From CAZAYB01 sp964489215 (GTDB lineage: Bacteria > Planctomycetota > Phycisphaerae > Sedimentisphaerales > Anaerohalosphaeraceae), in contig CAZAYB010000089.1 in NCBI GenBank assembly GCA_964489215.1, forward strand, positions 1 through 11,548: a stretch of DNA of 11,548 bases, in the 5' to 3' direction. Shown in pieces: positions 1 through 7,458 of the stretch. The position numbers were made by a program, and so were the translations under genes. Within the stretch, counting starts at the first letter, position 1. Every line of letters begins with the position of its first letter. Under the pieces are notes generated by a model that worked only from the letters and a program-made list of their open reading frames with translations, ran no database searches and was not told the origin of the DNA.

Positions 1-1
1 C

Positions 2-121
2 ACTTACAACGAAGGCAGGGTTAATGTATTAAGCGGGCAGGACGAGAGCGGTAAGATTTATTGCGGCCGCTCCGTGCTTACGCCCTGTATGTGTGCGCAA
101 AATGAGGAAAAAATTTCTTGA
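2..121 (+). CDS. C-terminal fragment of an unidentified protein (5' end outside window)
   Basis: An open frame enters from the left edge and ends at TGA 119-121, giving 39 residues. The other two plus frames hit stops within the first 30 bases, so this is the only frame that can continue an upstream gene. The tail contains YNEGRVNVLSGQ and GRSVLTP, which reads like a soluble, beta-rich end of a secreted protein. That is only an impression; the family cannot be named from this fragment. It lies 105 bases upstream of the large GH105 gene on the same strand, so it may belong to the same pectin-degradation cluster or even the same transcript. Confidence 0.5.
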   Translation, partial: TYNEGRVNVLSGQDESGKIYCGRSVLTPCMCAQNEEKIS

Positions 122-136
122 TTTGATATTGTGCTA

Positions 137-153
137 TTGCTTAAGAAAAGCAA
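137..153. other. Small inverted repeat upstream of the giant enzyme gene
   Basis: TTGCTT (137-142) and AAGCAA (148-153) are perfect reverse complements around a 5-base spacer. The repeat sits after the stop of the upstream gene and before the ribosome binding site at 211. No T-run follows it, so it is a poor intrinsic terminator. It could be a weak hairpin or an operator half-site pair. Function is not established. Confidence 0.25.
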
Positions 154-210
154 AAATGGGATAAGGATTTGAAGCGGTCTAATAAAAGGATTTTGGTATT
201 TTTTTTTGAT

Positions 211-217
211 AAAGGAA
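211..217 (+). promoter_or_regulatory. Ribosome binding site that decides the start at 227
   Basis: AAAGGAA lies 9-10 bases before ATG 227. The longer frame opens with TTG 206, which is inside a run of nine T and has no Shine-Dalgarno before it. The ATG at 227 is also followed directly by a normal signal peptide, so it is the preferred start. The T9 run (199-207) directly precedes this site. Confidence 0.65.
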
Positions 218-226
218 TCGGCAGAT

Positions 227-3175
227 ATGAAGAATTTGAACTCTCACAAATCTACAATTTTCTTATGTATTTTTATCCTTATATTTATTTTATCGTCAAA
301 TTTTGTTTTTGGCGGTGATAAAATTCTTTCCGTAAATCCCAGACCCGAATACGACAGGAACTGGGGCAGTTTTCTTGTTGAATTTGGCAAACTCGGCATT
401 GAAGGTGAGCGGAGCAGTCGGTTAAGCGATAATCTTGATGATTATAAGCTGGTTGCAGTGGGGGTCAGTACCCTGGAACTTGACAATTCAGAGAGGCTTT
501 TTGAATGGGTAAAAAAAGGGAATAAACTTGTTACATTTTTCCTTAACGACAGCTGGGTTGGAGATGATTTCTTTCCTTATAAAATTAAGTTTTCAGATGC
601 AGACCCTGTCGGCATAAAATTTATAAATGATGATTCTTCGCTGCTTTCCGGGCTTGGCGGTAAAACGTTTAAGGGAAGAGCCGGTGATGTGCCTGTTGAT
701 TTCGATAAAGCTAACTATAAGGTACTTGCAGCTACTTTGGAGGGTACGCCAGTTGTGCTAAAAGCGGATTACGGCAGGGGTAGCATTTTAATTATTCAGT
801 TCCACACTAGTTTAAGTAACGATTCTGAGCTGATGGGCCGGTTTGTGAAAAATATAGCCGAATGGTCAAATCTTTCAATCCAGATCAGGGACTATGCAGA
901 AGATGTTTTTGAAAGAGCTGCCGACCATGCTGCCTTGACAGCCGGAGTTACAATGCCGTATAACTGGGGTGAAGGGGTGTTCATGTACGGTCTTATGGAA
1001 GCTTATGAACACTTTAAGAAGCCGGAATATTTAGAAGCAGTGAAGAACTGGGCAGATAAACATACCAAACCTGAGAGGCTTGCAGATATTCTTGACCGCA
1101 GGGCTTATTGCGGTATATGGGGCCCTGGTACCCCTACAGTTATGCTTTACGGAGTAACCGGTGAAGAAAAGTATTTAAGGGCGACAAAACAGATATGGGA
1201 ATATATCAGAGATGAGGCGACCAGAACCGAAGAAGGTGCCTTAGGCCATTACAGGGACAACTATCAAATCTGGGTTGATACCCTTTTTATGGTTTGCCCG
1301 ACTTTGGCCAAGTATTATAAGCATACCGGCGATGAAGCAGCTCTTGAGGATGCAATTTTACAGCTTGTTCTTGCCCAGAAACATATGCAATGCAAATGGA
1401 CCGACCTGTTTTTTCATATGTGGGATTCGACCGACGGAAAAACAAATCCTGATTTCTGGGGCAGGGGCAACGGTTGGGTAATTATGTCAATTGTGGATAC
1501 TCTTGAACATACCCCGAAAGCTCATGAGCAATATGATTTTCTTAAGCAGGTTCTTCAAAAACAGATAAAAGCGCTAATGAGATATCAGGCACCTTCGGGA
1601 ATGTGGCGAACAGTTGTGAATCGGCCCGATTCTTATGAGGAAACTTCCGCGACAGCAATGATTGTTTACGGTGTTGCCAAAGCCATGCAGTTAGATCTGG
1701 TTGAGCAGGACTATAGAAAAGAACTTCAAAAAGCCTGGTCTGCGCTTGAAAAACAGGTAAGCGACCACGGAGCGGTTCTTGGTACCTCAGCTGGTACGGG
1801 CCCGTCCTATTATGAAGGTTATATGACAAGGCCTGTCGGTGAGTATACATGGGGAACCGGAGCTTTTCTTATGGCAGGGGCGAAACTTCATGAAATGAAG
1901 CTGGTCAGCTCTGAAAAAACTGCGAATTATAATCCGCCCGTTAAGGCAGATTACAGCGAGATGTTCGAGGCAGACGGAAAGATAAATCTCGGTAAGGTTC
2001 GTGAAAATCTCTATGCAGTTATGGATTCGTTTATGGTCCGGCCGGGCCCTTACGGGGTATATAGACTTAGAAGAACCGGTGAGCCGGAACTGTACGCGAC
2101 GACCGGTGTAGCGATTGCCAGGACTGTTATGGGGGAGAACTTCAAAGAGACGCTGACCCTTGAGCAAAGACAGGAATGGGTAGATCACATAAACAGCTAC
2201 GCCAAGCCGGACGGCACTTATATCAGCGGTATAATGGGGCATTCGCTCTTTCACAGAAACGGCATGGTCATAGGGGCGCTGGGGCCTCTCGGCGGGAAAC
2301 AGAAATACCCCGTCCAGCTTTACGAACAATTTGATGAAGAACACGAGATCATTCCCTGGCTTGAAAGGATTAACTGGGTTAATCAATGGGGCGGCTCACA
2401 TTATTTCTGGGGCGGGATGCACTGTTACAGCATGAGCACAAAGTGCACGGACCGCTGGCGACAGCTGGTGTTCGACTGGCTCGATGAAAACCTCGATCCG
2501 GAAACCGGATGGTGGAGAAAGGGAGTGGAAACTGATTTTGCCAATCACCTCGGCGGAGGGGCTCACATCTGGCCAATATACGGACATCACGGCCGAAGAT
2601 TCCCTTACCCGAAAAAGGTGATTGACAGTATCATCGATAACCAGAAGGAGCAGGGCAATTGGTGGACAGGGATAGGGAGTTATCTTGACCTTGACGCTCT
2701 TTACGGGTTGTATTATATGAAAAGCCAGGCGCCCGGTTACCGCACTGAAGATATTGAAAAAACGGTTGACAGGTATGCGAAGTTTTTTGCTGAAAATTAC
2801 GAAAAGCTTGCAGGCAGAAAAACGGTCAATACTCATCAGCTTCTGTCTCTTGCCGGTACAGCAGGTCTTTTGAACCAGCATAATCGTCGAAAGTATTACG
2901 ACACGGTAAAGTGGTCGGGTATTTTTACGGATCTCGATTTGTATCAGACGGATAAGGTAGAGGTCTTCGACGAAAAGAAGCACAGTTTCGGCGAGCCGAT
3001 TCTTTACCGCAAAATTGAGATTCCTAAACAGTATCTGACGGCGGATTTTCCCGACGTAAATGCCTCTAAAAAGCTTCTTTTTGCCGGTGATATACGTATG
3101 GGCAGCCTTAGCGGTCAAAGCCCCAAGCCGGACTTTTTGGTGTTCAGGGCTAAAAAAAAATTCGATTCGGAATGA
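227..3175 (+). CDS. Secreted multi-domain GH105 unsaturated rhamnogalacturonyl/glucuronyl hydrolase, cut short by frame change
   Basis: From ATG 227 this encodes 982 residues. Residues 1-29 are a signal peptide: Lys-containing n-region, long hydrophobic core, then FVFGG. Residues ~34-213 resemble a class I glutamine-amidotransferase-like (ThuA/trimerisation type) alpha/beta domain, with no obvious catalytic Cys. Residues ~225-556 are a GH105 (YteR/UGH-like) alpha6/alpha6 barrel with the hallmarks QIWVDTLFM (Asp351 matches the YteR catalytic Asp), FWGRGNGW, ETSATA and YTWGTGAFLMAG. Residues ~578-903 form a Trp/Tyr/His-rich, probably helical domain I cannot assign. From ~918 the sequence begins a beta-propeller (AGDIRMGSLSG, PDFLVF) that ends abruptly after an AAA-AAA-AAA run. 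Family knowledge: GH105 removes 4,5-unsaturated uronate from oligosaccharides made by pectate or rhamnogalacturonan lyases. The protein is probably periplasmic or exported. GH105 enzymes are usually ~350-400 residues, so this one is exceptionally long. The GH105 call is firm; the flanking domain calls are less so. Confidence 0.88.
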   Translation: MKNLNSHKSTIFLCIFILIFILSSNFVFGGDKILSVNPRPEYDRNWGSFLVEFGKLGIEGERSSRLSDNLDDYKLVAVGVSTLELDNSERLFEWVKKGNKLVTFFLNDSWVGDDFFPYKIKFSDADPVGIKFINDDSSLLSGLGGKTFKGRAGDVPVDFDKANYKVLAATLEGTPVVLKADYGRGSILIIQFHTSLSNDSELMGRFVKNIAEWSNLSIQIRDYAEDVFERAADHAALTAGVTMPYNWGEGVFMYGLMEAYEHFKKPEYLEAVKNWADKHTKPERLADILDRRAYCGIWGPGTPTVMLYGVTGEEKYLRATKQIWEYIRDEATRTEEGALGHYRDNYQIWVDTLFMVCPTLAKYYKHTGDEAALEDAILQLVLAQKHMQCKWTDLFFHMWDSTDGKTNPDFWGRGNGWVIMSIVDTLEHTPKAHEQYDFLKQVLQKQIKALMRYQAPSGMWRTVVNRPDSYEETSATAMIVYGVAKAMQLDLVEQDYRKELQKAWSALEKQVSDHGAVLGTSAGTGPSYYEGYMTRPVGEYTWGTGAFLMAGAKLHEMKLVSSEKTANYNPPVKADYSEMFEADGKINLGKVRENLYAVMDSFMVRPGPYGVYRLRRTGEPELYATTGVAIARTVMGENFKETLTLEQRQEWVDHINSYAKPDGTYISGIMGHSLFHRNGMVIGALGPLGGKQKYPVQLYEQFDEEHEIIPWLERINWVNQWGGSHYFWGGMHCYSMSTKCTDRWRQLVFDWLDENLDPETGWWRKGVETDFANHLGGGAHIWPIYGHHGRRFPYPKKVIDSIIDNQKEQGNWWTGIGSYLDLDALYGLYYMKSQAPGYRTEDIEKTVDRYAKFFAENYEKLAGRKTVNTHQLLSLAGTAGLLNQHNRRKYYDTVKWSGIFTDLDLYQTDKVEVFDEKKHSFGEPILYRKIEIPKQYLTADFPDVNASKKLLFAGDIRMGSLSGQSPKPDFLVFRAKKKFDSE
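3152..3160 (+). other. A9 homopolymer: probable frame-change or slippage site
   Basis: Nine A read as AAA-AAA-AAA after GCT in the GH105 frame, followed by TTC and, four codons later, TGA 3173-3175. In the -1 frame there is a TAA at 3151-3153, so that frame can only be entered inside the A run. A -1 step there gives KKK-IRFG-MKPCFIGAFDIDG, joining the two halves of the propeller smoothly. The run contains A AAA AAA, a -1 slippery heptamer, and A9 is long enough for RNA polymerase slippage. An AGGG at 3146-3149 lies closer than the Shine-Dalgarno stimulator of dnaX. An indel mutation or base-calling error would look the same. Confidence 0.7.
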
Positions 3176-4314
3176 AGCCCTGCTTTATAGGCGCGTTCGA
3201 CATTGACGGCAATCGATTATGGCAAGTTGGACATGGAGGTTCTCAAACGGCCCGTCCAGGTCCTGCAGCAATTTACGATATTGACGCTGACGGGGTAAGC
3301 GAAGTGATTAGCTTTTTCAAGCACCCTGACAAAGATGCGTCTGAAAGTTCGATGGCTGATGTGGTTATAAAGATTCTCGACGGGCGGGACGGCAGGCTCG
3401 AAGAACAGGCCGCCCCGGCGGAATTTACTACAGCGACAGGGTCAGGGCCCAATTGGGTGCACAAGCGGATATTTATCGCTGATTTCCGGGGCAATGAAAC
3501 ACCGCAGGATTTTATCTGCAAGCTCGGCACCCGCTATATAGCTTTCGACAATAACATAAACGTTTTGTGGACTTACAAAAGTCCGTGGTCGGAGTATTCC
3601 CAGTGTCCCGCTTACATTCCTTCTGTGGGTGATATTGACGGCGACGGCAAAGACGAGGTCAACGGCGGATACATGCTCCTTGACGACGACGGCTCGGTAA
3701 TGTGGGAAAAGAAGCTCGGTATGAATATGGATTCGGTAACGATAGACCGATGGGACGATGGTAATATGCGAGCGTTTTGTTCCGGTTTCGGACACGTTAT
3801 GGACGACAGGGGGAATGTGATTTTAAGGTTAGGCCAGAAGCTTGTCCCCCATGGTCAGGAGCTTCGGACAGGGAACTTTCTGCCGGATGTGCCCGGCAAT
3901 GAAATGGTTATCCGGTATAAGGGCCATAGCACTGACATGATGACCGTCTCGAACAGCGGCGAAATAACTCACAGGTTCAAGGTCAACCAGTCTCCTAATA
4001 ATACCGGTATGGAAGCGGTAAACTGGTTCGGCCCGGGAAAAGAAACTCTGCTTTATAACGGCGGTGTGCTGTGGAGAGCGAACGGGGAAAAGTTTTCCGA
4101 TCTGCCGCACCTGCCTGCACCTGTGGGAGACCCGAGGCTCGGCTGGTATCACTGCATTGCAGGTAATCTCTGCGGCGATGACCGGGAAGAAGTTGTAATT
4201 TACAACCCATGGGACGTTTTCGTCTGGATATACACACCTGCACCGTTTGAAGCATCCATGTTTGACGGTTACACAGCCGGGCCGAGACAATATAATGTCA
4301 GACTGATGGATTGA
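3172..4314 (+). CDS. Beta-propeller (FG-GAP / rhamnogalacturonan-lyase-like) portion of the giant enzyme, in the -1 frame
   Basis: This frame gives 380 residues from ATG 3172, overlapping the preceding stop as ATGA. It has no signal peptide and starts mid-domain (MKPCFIGAFDIDG). The missing first strands are at the C-terminus of the preceding frame, so it is best read as residues continuing that protein, for a total of ~1362. Repeated blades show calcium-type loops DIDADG (36-41) and DIDGDG (154-159), a related GNLCGDDREEVVIYN near 331-345, and a C-terminal RQYNVRLMD. These resemble the propellers of PL11-type rhamnogalacturonan lyases and FG-GAP proteins; exact family membership is uncertain and catalytic activity is not shown. 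Independent translation by stop-start coupling is possible, but the only upstream purine stretch is a weak CGGA next to the ATG. It is followed by 99 bases before the regulator. Confidence 0.75.
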   Translation: MKPCFIGAFDIDGNRLWQVGHGGSQTARPGPAAIYDIDADGVSEVISFFKHPDKDASESSMADVVIKILDGRDGRLEEQAAPAEFTTATGSGPNWVHKRIFIADFRGNETPQDFICKLGTRYIAFDNNINVLWTYKSPWSEYSQCPAYIPSVGDIDGDGKDEVNGGYMLLDDDGSVMWEKKLGMNMDSVTIDRWDDGNMRAFCSGFGHVMDDRGNVILRLGQKLVPHGQELRTGNFLPDVPGNEMVIRYKGHSTDMMTVSNSGEITHRFKVNQSPNNTGMEAVNWFGPGKETLLYNGGVLWRANGEKFSDLPHLPAPVGDPRLGWYHCIAGNLCGDDREEVVIYNPWDVFVWIYTPAPFEASMFDGYTAGPRQYNVRLMD

Positions 4315-4361
4315 AGTTCGCAGTTGTCACAGCAGTGAGGTCATATTTATCTTCTTCTATA

Positions 4362-4390
4362 TTGATTCCCAGATGAAAAATTGATATAGT
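4362..4390 (+). promoter_or_regulatory. Predicted sigma70-type promoter of the XylR-like regulator
   Basis: TTGATT (4362-4367), a 17-base spacer and TATAGT (4385-4390) match the -35/-10 consensus at four of six and five of six positions. Transcription would begin near 4397, about 17 bases before ATG 4414, leaving a short leader that contains GAGAGGG (4402-4408). This suggests the regulator can be transcribed separately from the giant enzyme gene. It is based on consensus only. Confidence 0.5.
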
Positions 4391-4413
4391 GTCTGAAATT
4401 CGAGAGGGTATTA

Positions 4414-5607
4414 ATGACTAAAAAGCTGAATCAGCGAAAAGTGATATTAAGAATTGAGTCATCAAGCATCTACGGCAGAGGTTTGCTTCGCGGCATAGGT
4501 AAATATGCAAACCTTTACCGGAACTGGGTATTTTATCGCGAGAGTCCGTATTACCGCAAAAGCAGGGACCTGCAAAAAGAGGTTGAGAGGATGCAAAAGT
4601 GGGGAGCAGATGGAATAATCATCCGGGAAACACAGGGGTTCGAGCAATTGATTAAACTGAACGTTCCTGTAATAGTCTGTCCTAATATAACATTTGATCA
4701 GGAGCTCAAAGATGAGATAAAAAACTTTCCCAGCATTTTAACTGATTGCCGACAGATAGGTATAATGGCAGCAGAGCATCTGCTTGACCGCGGTTTTTCC
4801 AATTTTGCATTTTGCGGTTTTGAAGAATTGGAATGGTCGCAGAGGCGGAGGCAATCTTTTACAAACAGAATACAGCAGGCAGGTCATGATGTTTTATATT
4901 TTAATCCCTCTCCGAACAGAAAAAAAGGTTCATGGTTAAAAGAGCAGCAGCAGATGATTGAATGGCTTAAAAGCCTTCCCAGGCCTACAGGTTTAATGGC
5001 AGCTAATGATGACCGCGGGCTCGATGTAATAGAAGCCTGTAAACAAGCCGGGATTTATATTCCTGAGGAAATATCAATTATAGGTGTGGATAATGATGAG
5101 ATAGCATGTGAGGTTTTCAACCCTCCGCTGTCGAGCATAGCGATAAACACCATAAAGGCCGGGTATGAGGCAGCGGAGCTTTTGGATAATATGATGTCCG
5201 GCAAAAAAATAACTAAAGACAAAATACTTGTAACGCCCAAATTTGTAATTTCTCGACAGTCAACTGACATTCTTGCCATTGAAGACAACTATGTAGCAGA
5301 GGCGGTCAATTTTATCAGGCAAAACTGTCAAAGACCGCTGCAGGTTAATGATGTTGTAGAGGCAGTTTCGCTATCCCGCCGCGGTCTTGAAAAGCGATTC
5401 AGGACAACTTTGGGGCGTTCGGTACTTGTTGAAATCAGGCGAATGAGAGTTGCCAAAATTACACAGATGCTTTTGGAAACCAATCTTTCCGTTTCTAAAA
5501 TTGCTTTAACGTTTGGTTTTGGCGACGCTCACAATATCTCAAGGTACTTCAAAAAAGAAACTGGTATGAGCCTGATTCAATTTCGGAAAAAATATGGTTT
5601 CAATTAG
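4414..5607 (+). CDS. XylR-family transcriptional regulator (LacI-like sensor + AraC HTH)
   Basis: The protein has 397 residues, close to the ~390 of E. coli XylR. Residues ~8-285 are a periplasmic-binding-protein-like sugar sensor, with VILRIESSSIYGRGLLRGI at the start, the AANDDRGLDVIEACKQAG signature (196-213) and IIGVDNDE (222-229). Residues ~290-397 carry an AraC/XylS DNA-binding domain with two helix-turn-helix units (~310-331 and ~358-380, ISRYFKKETGMS). The start at ATG 4414 is backed by GAGAGGG five bases upstream. Family members bind direct-repeat operators and respond to a sugar, usually as activators. Its position between the secreted pectin enzyme and the uronate operon suggests it controls one or both. 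The ligand is inferred to be a pectin-derived sugar or uronate; it need not be xylose. Confidence 0.9.
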   Translation: MTKKLNQRKVILRIESSSIYGRGLLRGIGKYANLYRNWVFYRESPYYRKSRDLQKEVERMQKWGADGIIIRETQGFEQLIKLNVPVIVCPNITFDQELKDEIKNFPSILTDCRQIGIMAAEHLLDRGFSNFAFCGFEELEWSQRRRQSFTNRIQQAGHDVLYFNPSPNRKKGSWLKEQQQMIEWLKSLPRPTGLMAANDDRGLDVIEACKQAGIYIPEEISIIGVDNDEIACEVFNPPLSSIAINTIKAGYEAAELLDNMMSGKKITKDKILVTPKFVISRQSTDILAIEDNYVAEAVNFIRQNCQRPLQVNDVVEAVSLSRRGLEKRFRTTLGRSVLVEIRRMRVAKITQMLLETNLSVSKIALTFGFGDAHNISRYFKKETGMSLIQFRKKYGFN

Positions 5608-5635
5608 GGTTGCATTGCTACCCGCAAATTTTTTT
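5607..5635 (+). terminator. Possible intrinsic terminator of the regulator gene
   Basis: GGGT (5607-5610) pairs with ACCC (5620-5623), and GC/GC pairs close a 3-base loop after one T-T mismatch. A run of seven T follows at 5629-5635, with five bases (GCAAA) between stem and T-run. The stem is short and the T-run displaced, so it is a weak candidate. It fills the 36-base gap between two convergent genes. The opposite strand has no T-run after the hairpin, so no clear terminator is seen for dctM. Confidence 0.35.
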
Positions 5636-5643
5636 AAAGAGGC

Positions 5644-6924
5644 CTATTTTATTAGAATTGCAGGCAGCCAGGTAGATAAAAACGGGATGAACAGTACCAA
5701 AAGCAAAGCTATAATCATAGCTGTTAAATAAGGAACAAGCGGCCCGACGACCTGAGAGATTTTTGTTTTTGCAACGCTGCATGCCACGAAGAGGGCAATC
5801 CCCACCGGCGGGGTGCACTGTCCGATACCCAGTGCCATAACCAGCATTACCCCGAAATGTACCGGGTGCATACCCAATTTAAGAGCGACAGGCATTAAAA
5901 TCGGAACAAGAAGTATCATCGCGGGAGTAAGGTCGATAAAGGTTCCGACAACAAGTAAAATCAAAACAATTATGAGTTTCAATACAATTGCGTTTGTCGA
6001 AAAGTCCATCATTGCAGATGCGATCTGTTCGGGTATATGCTCGACAGTCATCAGCCATGCAAACGGAGCAGAAGCACCGATGCACAAAACAACAATTCCG
6101 GTAACTTTGATAGTATCAACCATGACAGAGGCCATATCTTCCAGTTGCAATTCCCGATATATAAACCTGCAGACCACAAAAGACCATACCACAGCTACTA
6201 TGGCTGCTTCTGTAGGAGTTACAAGCCCAAAGAGAATTCCTCCGATGATAAAGACGACAGTCATCAGCGACAGTATAGACTTGGCCAGTGCCCTGAAAAC
6301 GTTTTTGAGTTTGAAAGGCTCACCGGAGCTGGGATGCTTTTGAATTCTGGCGGTTATATGAGCTACAGCCATCAGTGTAAATCCTATAAGCACTCCCGGC
6401 AGTACACCGCCAAGAAAAAGCTCACCGATAGAAATGCCTGAAATTACCCCAAGAAGAACAAAAGGCAGCGATGGTGGAATAATGATTCCGATCGAGCCTG
6501 CTGTTGCCTGGAGACTTGTTGCAGCTCCTGGAGAAAAACCTGTTTTTACAATGGCGGGAATCAAAACTATTCCGATAGCAGCGGTAGTAGCAGCGGTTGA
6601 GCCGGATATGCTGGCGAAAAACATACATGCCATTACGCTTACCATTGCCAGTCCGCCTTTTACATTTCCTACTATAGAAAGAGCAAGATTGATCAGGCGT
6701 CTGGACATGCCGCCTTTGCCCATTATATTACCTGCCAGTACAAAGAAGGGTATCGCAACCAGAGGGAAGCTGTTGCCTGCCGAAAAAAGTTTCTGCACGA
6801 TAATGTCGAGCGTGAAATCGCTGAACAGAATAATTGACAAGGCAGACGACAGGACAAGGCAGACCGATATAGGTACTCCGATAAGGAGCATAACTAAAAA
6901 AGATATAAAGAGACATTCGATCAT
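5644..6924 (-). CDS. dctM: TRAP transporter large permease subunit DctM
   Basis: A 426-residue, highly hydrophobic protein with roughly a dozen membrane segments, the normal length for DctM. Family landmarks are AIPFF (57-61), SGSTAAT (107-113), GIIIPPSLPF (146-155), VTPTEAA (235-241), GTFIDLTPAM (327-336) and CTPPVGIALF (370-379). DctM forms the sodium-driven translocation channel of tripartite ATP-independent periplasmic transporters in the inner membrane. It is the last gene of the minus-strand operon, beginning 15 bases after dctQ ends. The ribosome binding site is weak, so translation may depend on coupling to dctQ. The substrate is set mostly by DctP; the neighbouring kduI and kduD point to a uronic acid. 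Confidence 0.95.
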   Translation of the reverse strand: MIECLFISFLVMLLIGVPISVCLVLSSALSIILFSDFTLDIIVQKLFSAGNSFPLVAIPFFVLAGNIMGKGGMSRRLINLALSIVGNVKGGLAMVSVMACMFFASISGSTAATTAAIGIVLIPAIVKTGFSPGAATSLQATAGSIGIIIPPSLPFVLLGVISGISIGELFLGGVLPGVLIGFTLMAVAHITARIQKHPSSGEPFKLKNVFRALAKSILSLMTVVFIIGGILFGLVTPTEAAIVAVVWSFVVCRFIYRELQLEDMASVMVDTIKVTGIVVLCIGASAPFAWLMTVEHIPEQIASAMMDFSTNAIVLKLIIVLILLVVGTFIDLTPAMILLVPILMPVALKLGMHPVHFGVMLVMALGIGQCTPPVGIALFVACSVAKTKISQVVGPLVPYLTAMIIALLLVLFIPFLSTWLPAILIK

Positions 6925-6939
6925 AGTTTGTGCCCAATT

Positions 6940-7443
6940 TCAGTCATGTTTTTTTGCCTGGTTTTCCTGAGTGTTTGAGCTTGTCCTGAGCATTCTCAGG
7001 CCAGTTTCAATCGTCCTTACCGCCATGAGCAGCCCTCCGGCCGGCACAGCTGCATAAGGTATGCTTTTTGGTATTTCCAGAGCCGGGGTTATTGAATGAG
7101 CACCAGCAGTTGTCATCCTGATTCCAAACCATATAAGAATCGCGGTAAATGTAAGCACAAAAACCAAGGCGAGCAAACGTACGGCTTTGGAAGCTTTCAG
7201 GGGCAGTTTCTCAACGATGATATCAACTGCGAAATGGTCGCTTGTCTTCAGTGCCAGTGCTGAGCCTGTGAAAAAAAGCCATACGAACAAAAAAGTGCAC
7301 GTCTCTTCGGTCCATGAGAACTGGTCACCGAAAATATATCGGCTTGCAACCTGGAGCACGGCTACAATACACATTATTATCAGTACAATTGAGCCGACAA
7401 TTTCTTCGAAATTCGCATAGAACTTTTTAATCGCATTTTTCAT
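6940..7443 (-). CDS. dctQ: TRAP transporter small permease subunit DctQ
   Basis: A 167-residue protein with four predicted membrane helices (about 14-34, 46-65, 88-108 and 128-146), typical of DctQ. The family pattern is visible: QVASRYIFGDQFSWTEE (31-47), then FVWLFFTGSALALK (53-66) and the DHFAVD segment (69-74). DctQ joins DctM in the membrane complex and is required for transport. It starts 15 bases after dctP ends and is followed by dctM after 15 bases, the usual P-Q-M order. The C-terminal tail (~153-167) is polar and low in complexity. Confidence 0.93.
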   Translation of the reverse strand: MKNAIKKFYANFEEIVGSIVLIIMCIVAVLQVASRYIFGDQFSWTEETCTFLFVWLFFTGSALALKTSDHFAVDIIVEKLPLKASKAVRLLALVFVLTFTAILIWFGIRMTTAGAHSITPALEIPKSIPYAAVPAGGLLMAVRTIETGLRMLRTSSNTQENQAKKHD

Positions 7444-7458
7444 AATCTTGTTTATTCG

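Noticed and set aside
206..226. TTG 206 as start of the giant enzyme gene
   Set aside because: It lies in a T run without a Shine-Dalgarno, while ATG 227 has AAAGGAA upstream and begins a normal signal peptide.
2396..3118. 240-codon open frame on the minus strand inside the giant enzyme gene
   Set aside because: It is fully antisense to a strongly supported coding region, its composition is unlike a real protein, and no ribosome binding site or family motif is evident.
3172..3175. ATGA overlap as a normal start of an independent propeller gene
   Set aside because: The frame starts inside a domain whose first strands are encoded just upstream in the other frame, it has no signal peptide, and the ribosome binding site is poor. 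Coupled translation is possible but secondary.
4327..4338. TCAC-AGCA-GTGA hairpin after the propeller frame as a terminator
   Set aside because: The stem is only four base pairs and is not followed by a T run; too weak to annotate.
5813..6970. Plus-strand open frames of 134-178 codons opposite dctM
   Set aside because: They mirror a hydrophobic membrane gene with clear DctM motifs. The translations are low-complexity Thr/Ile/Ser-rich shadows.
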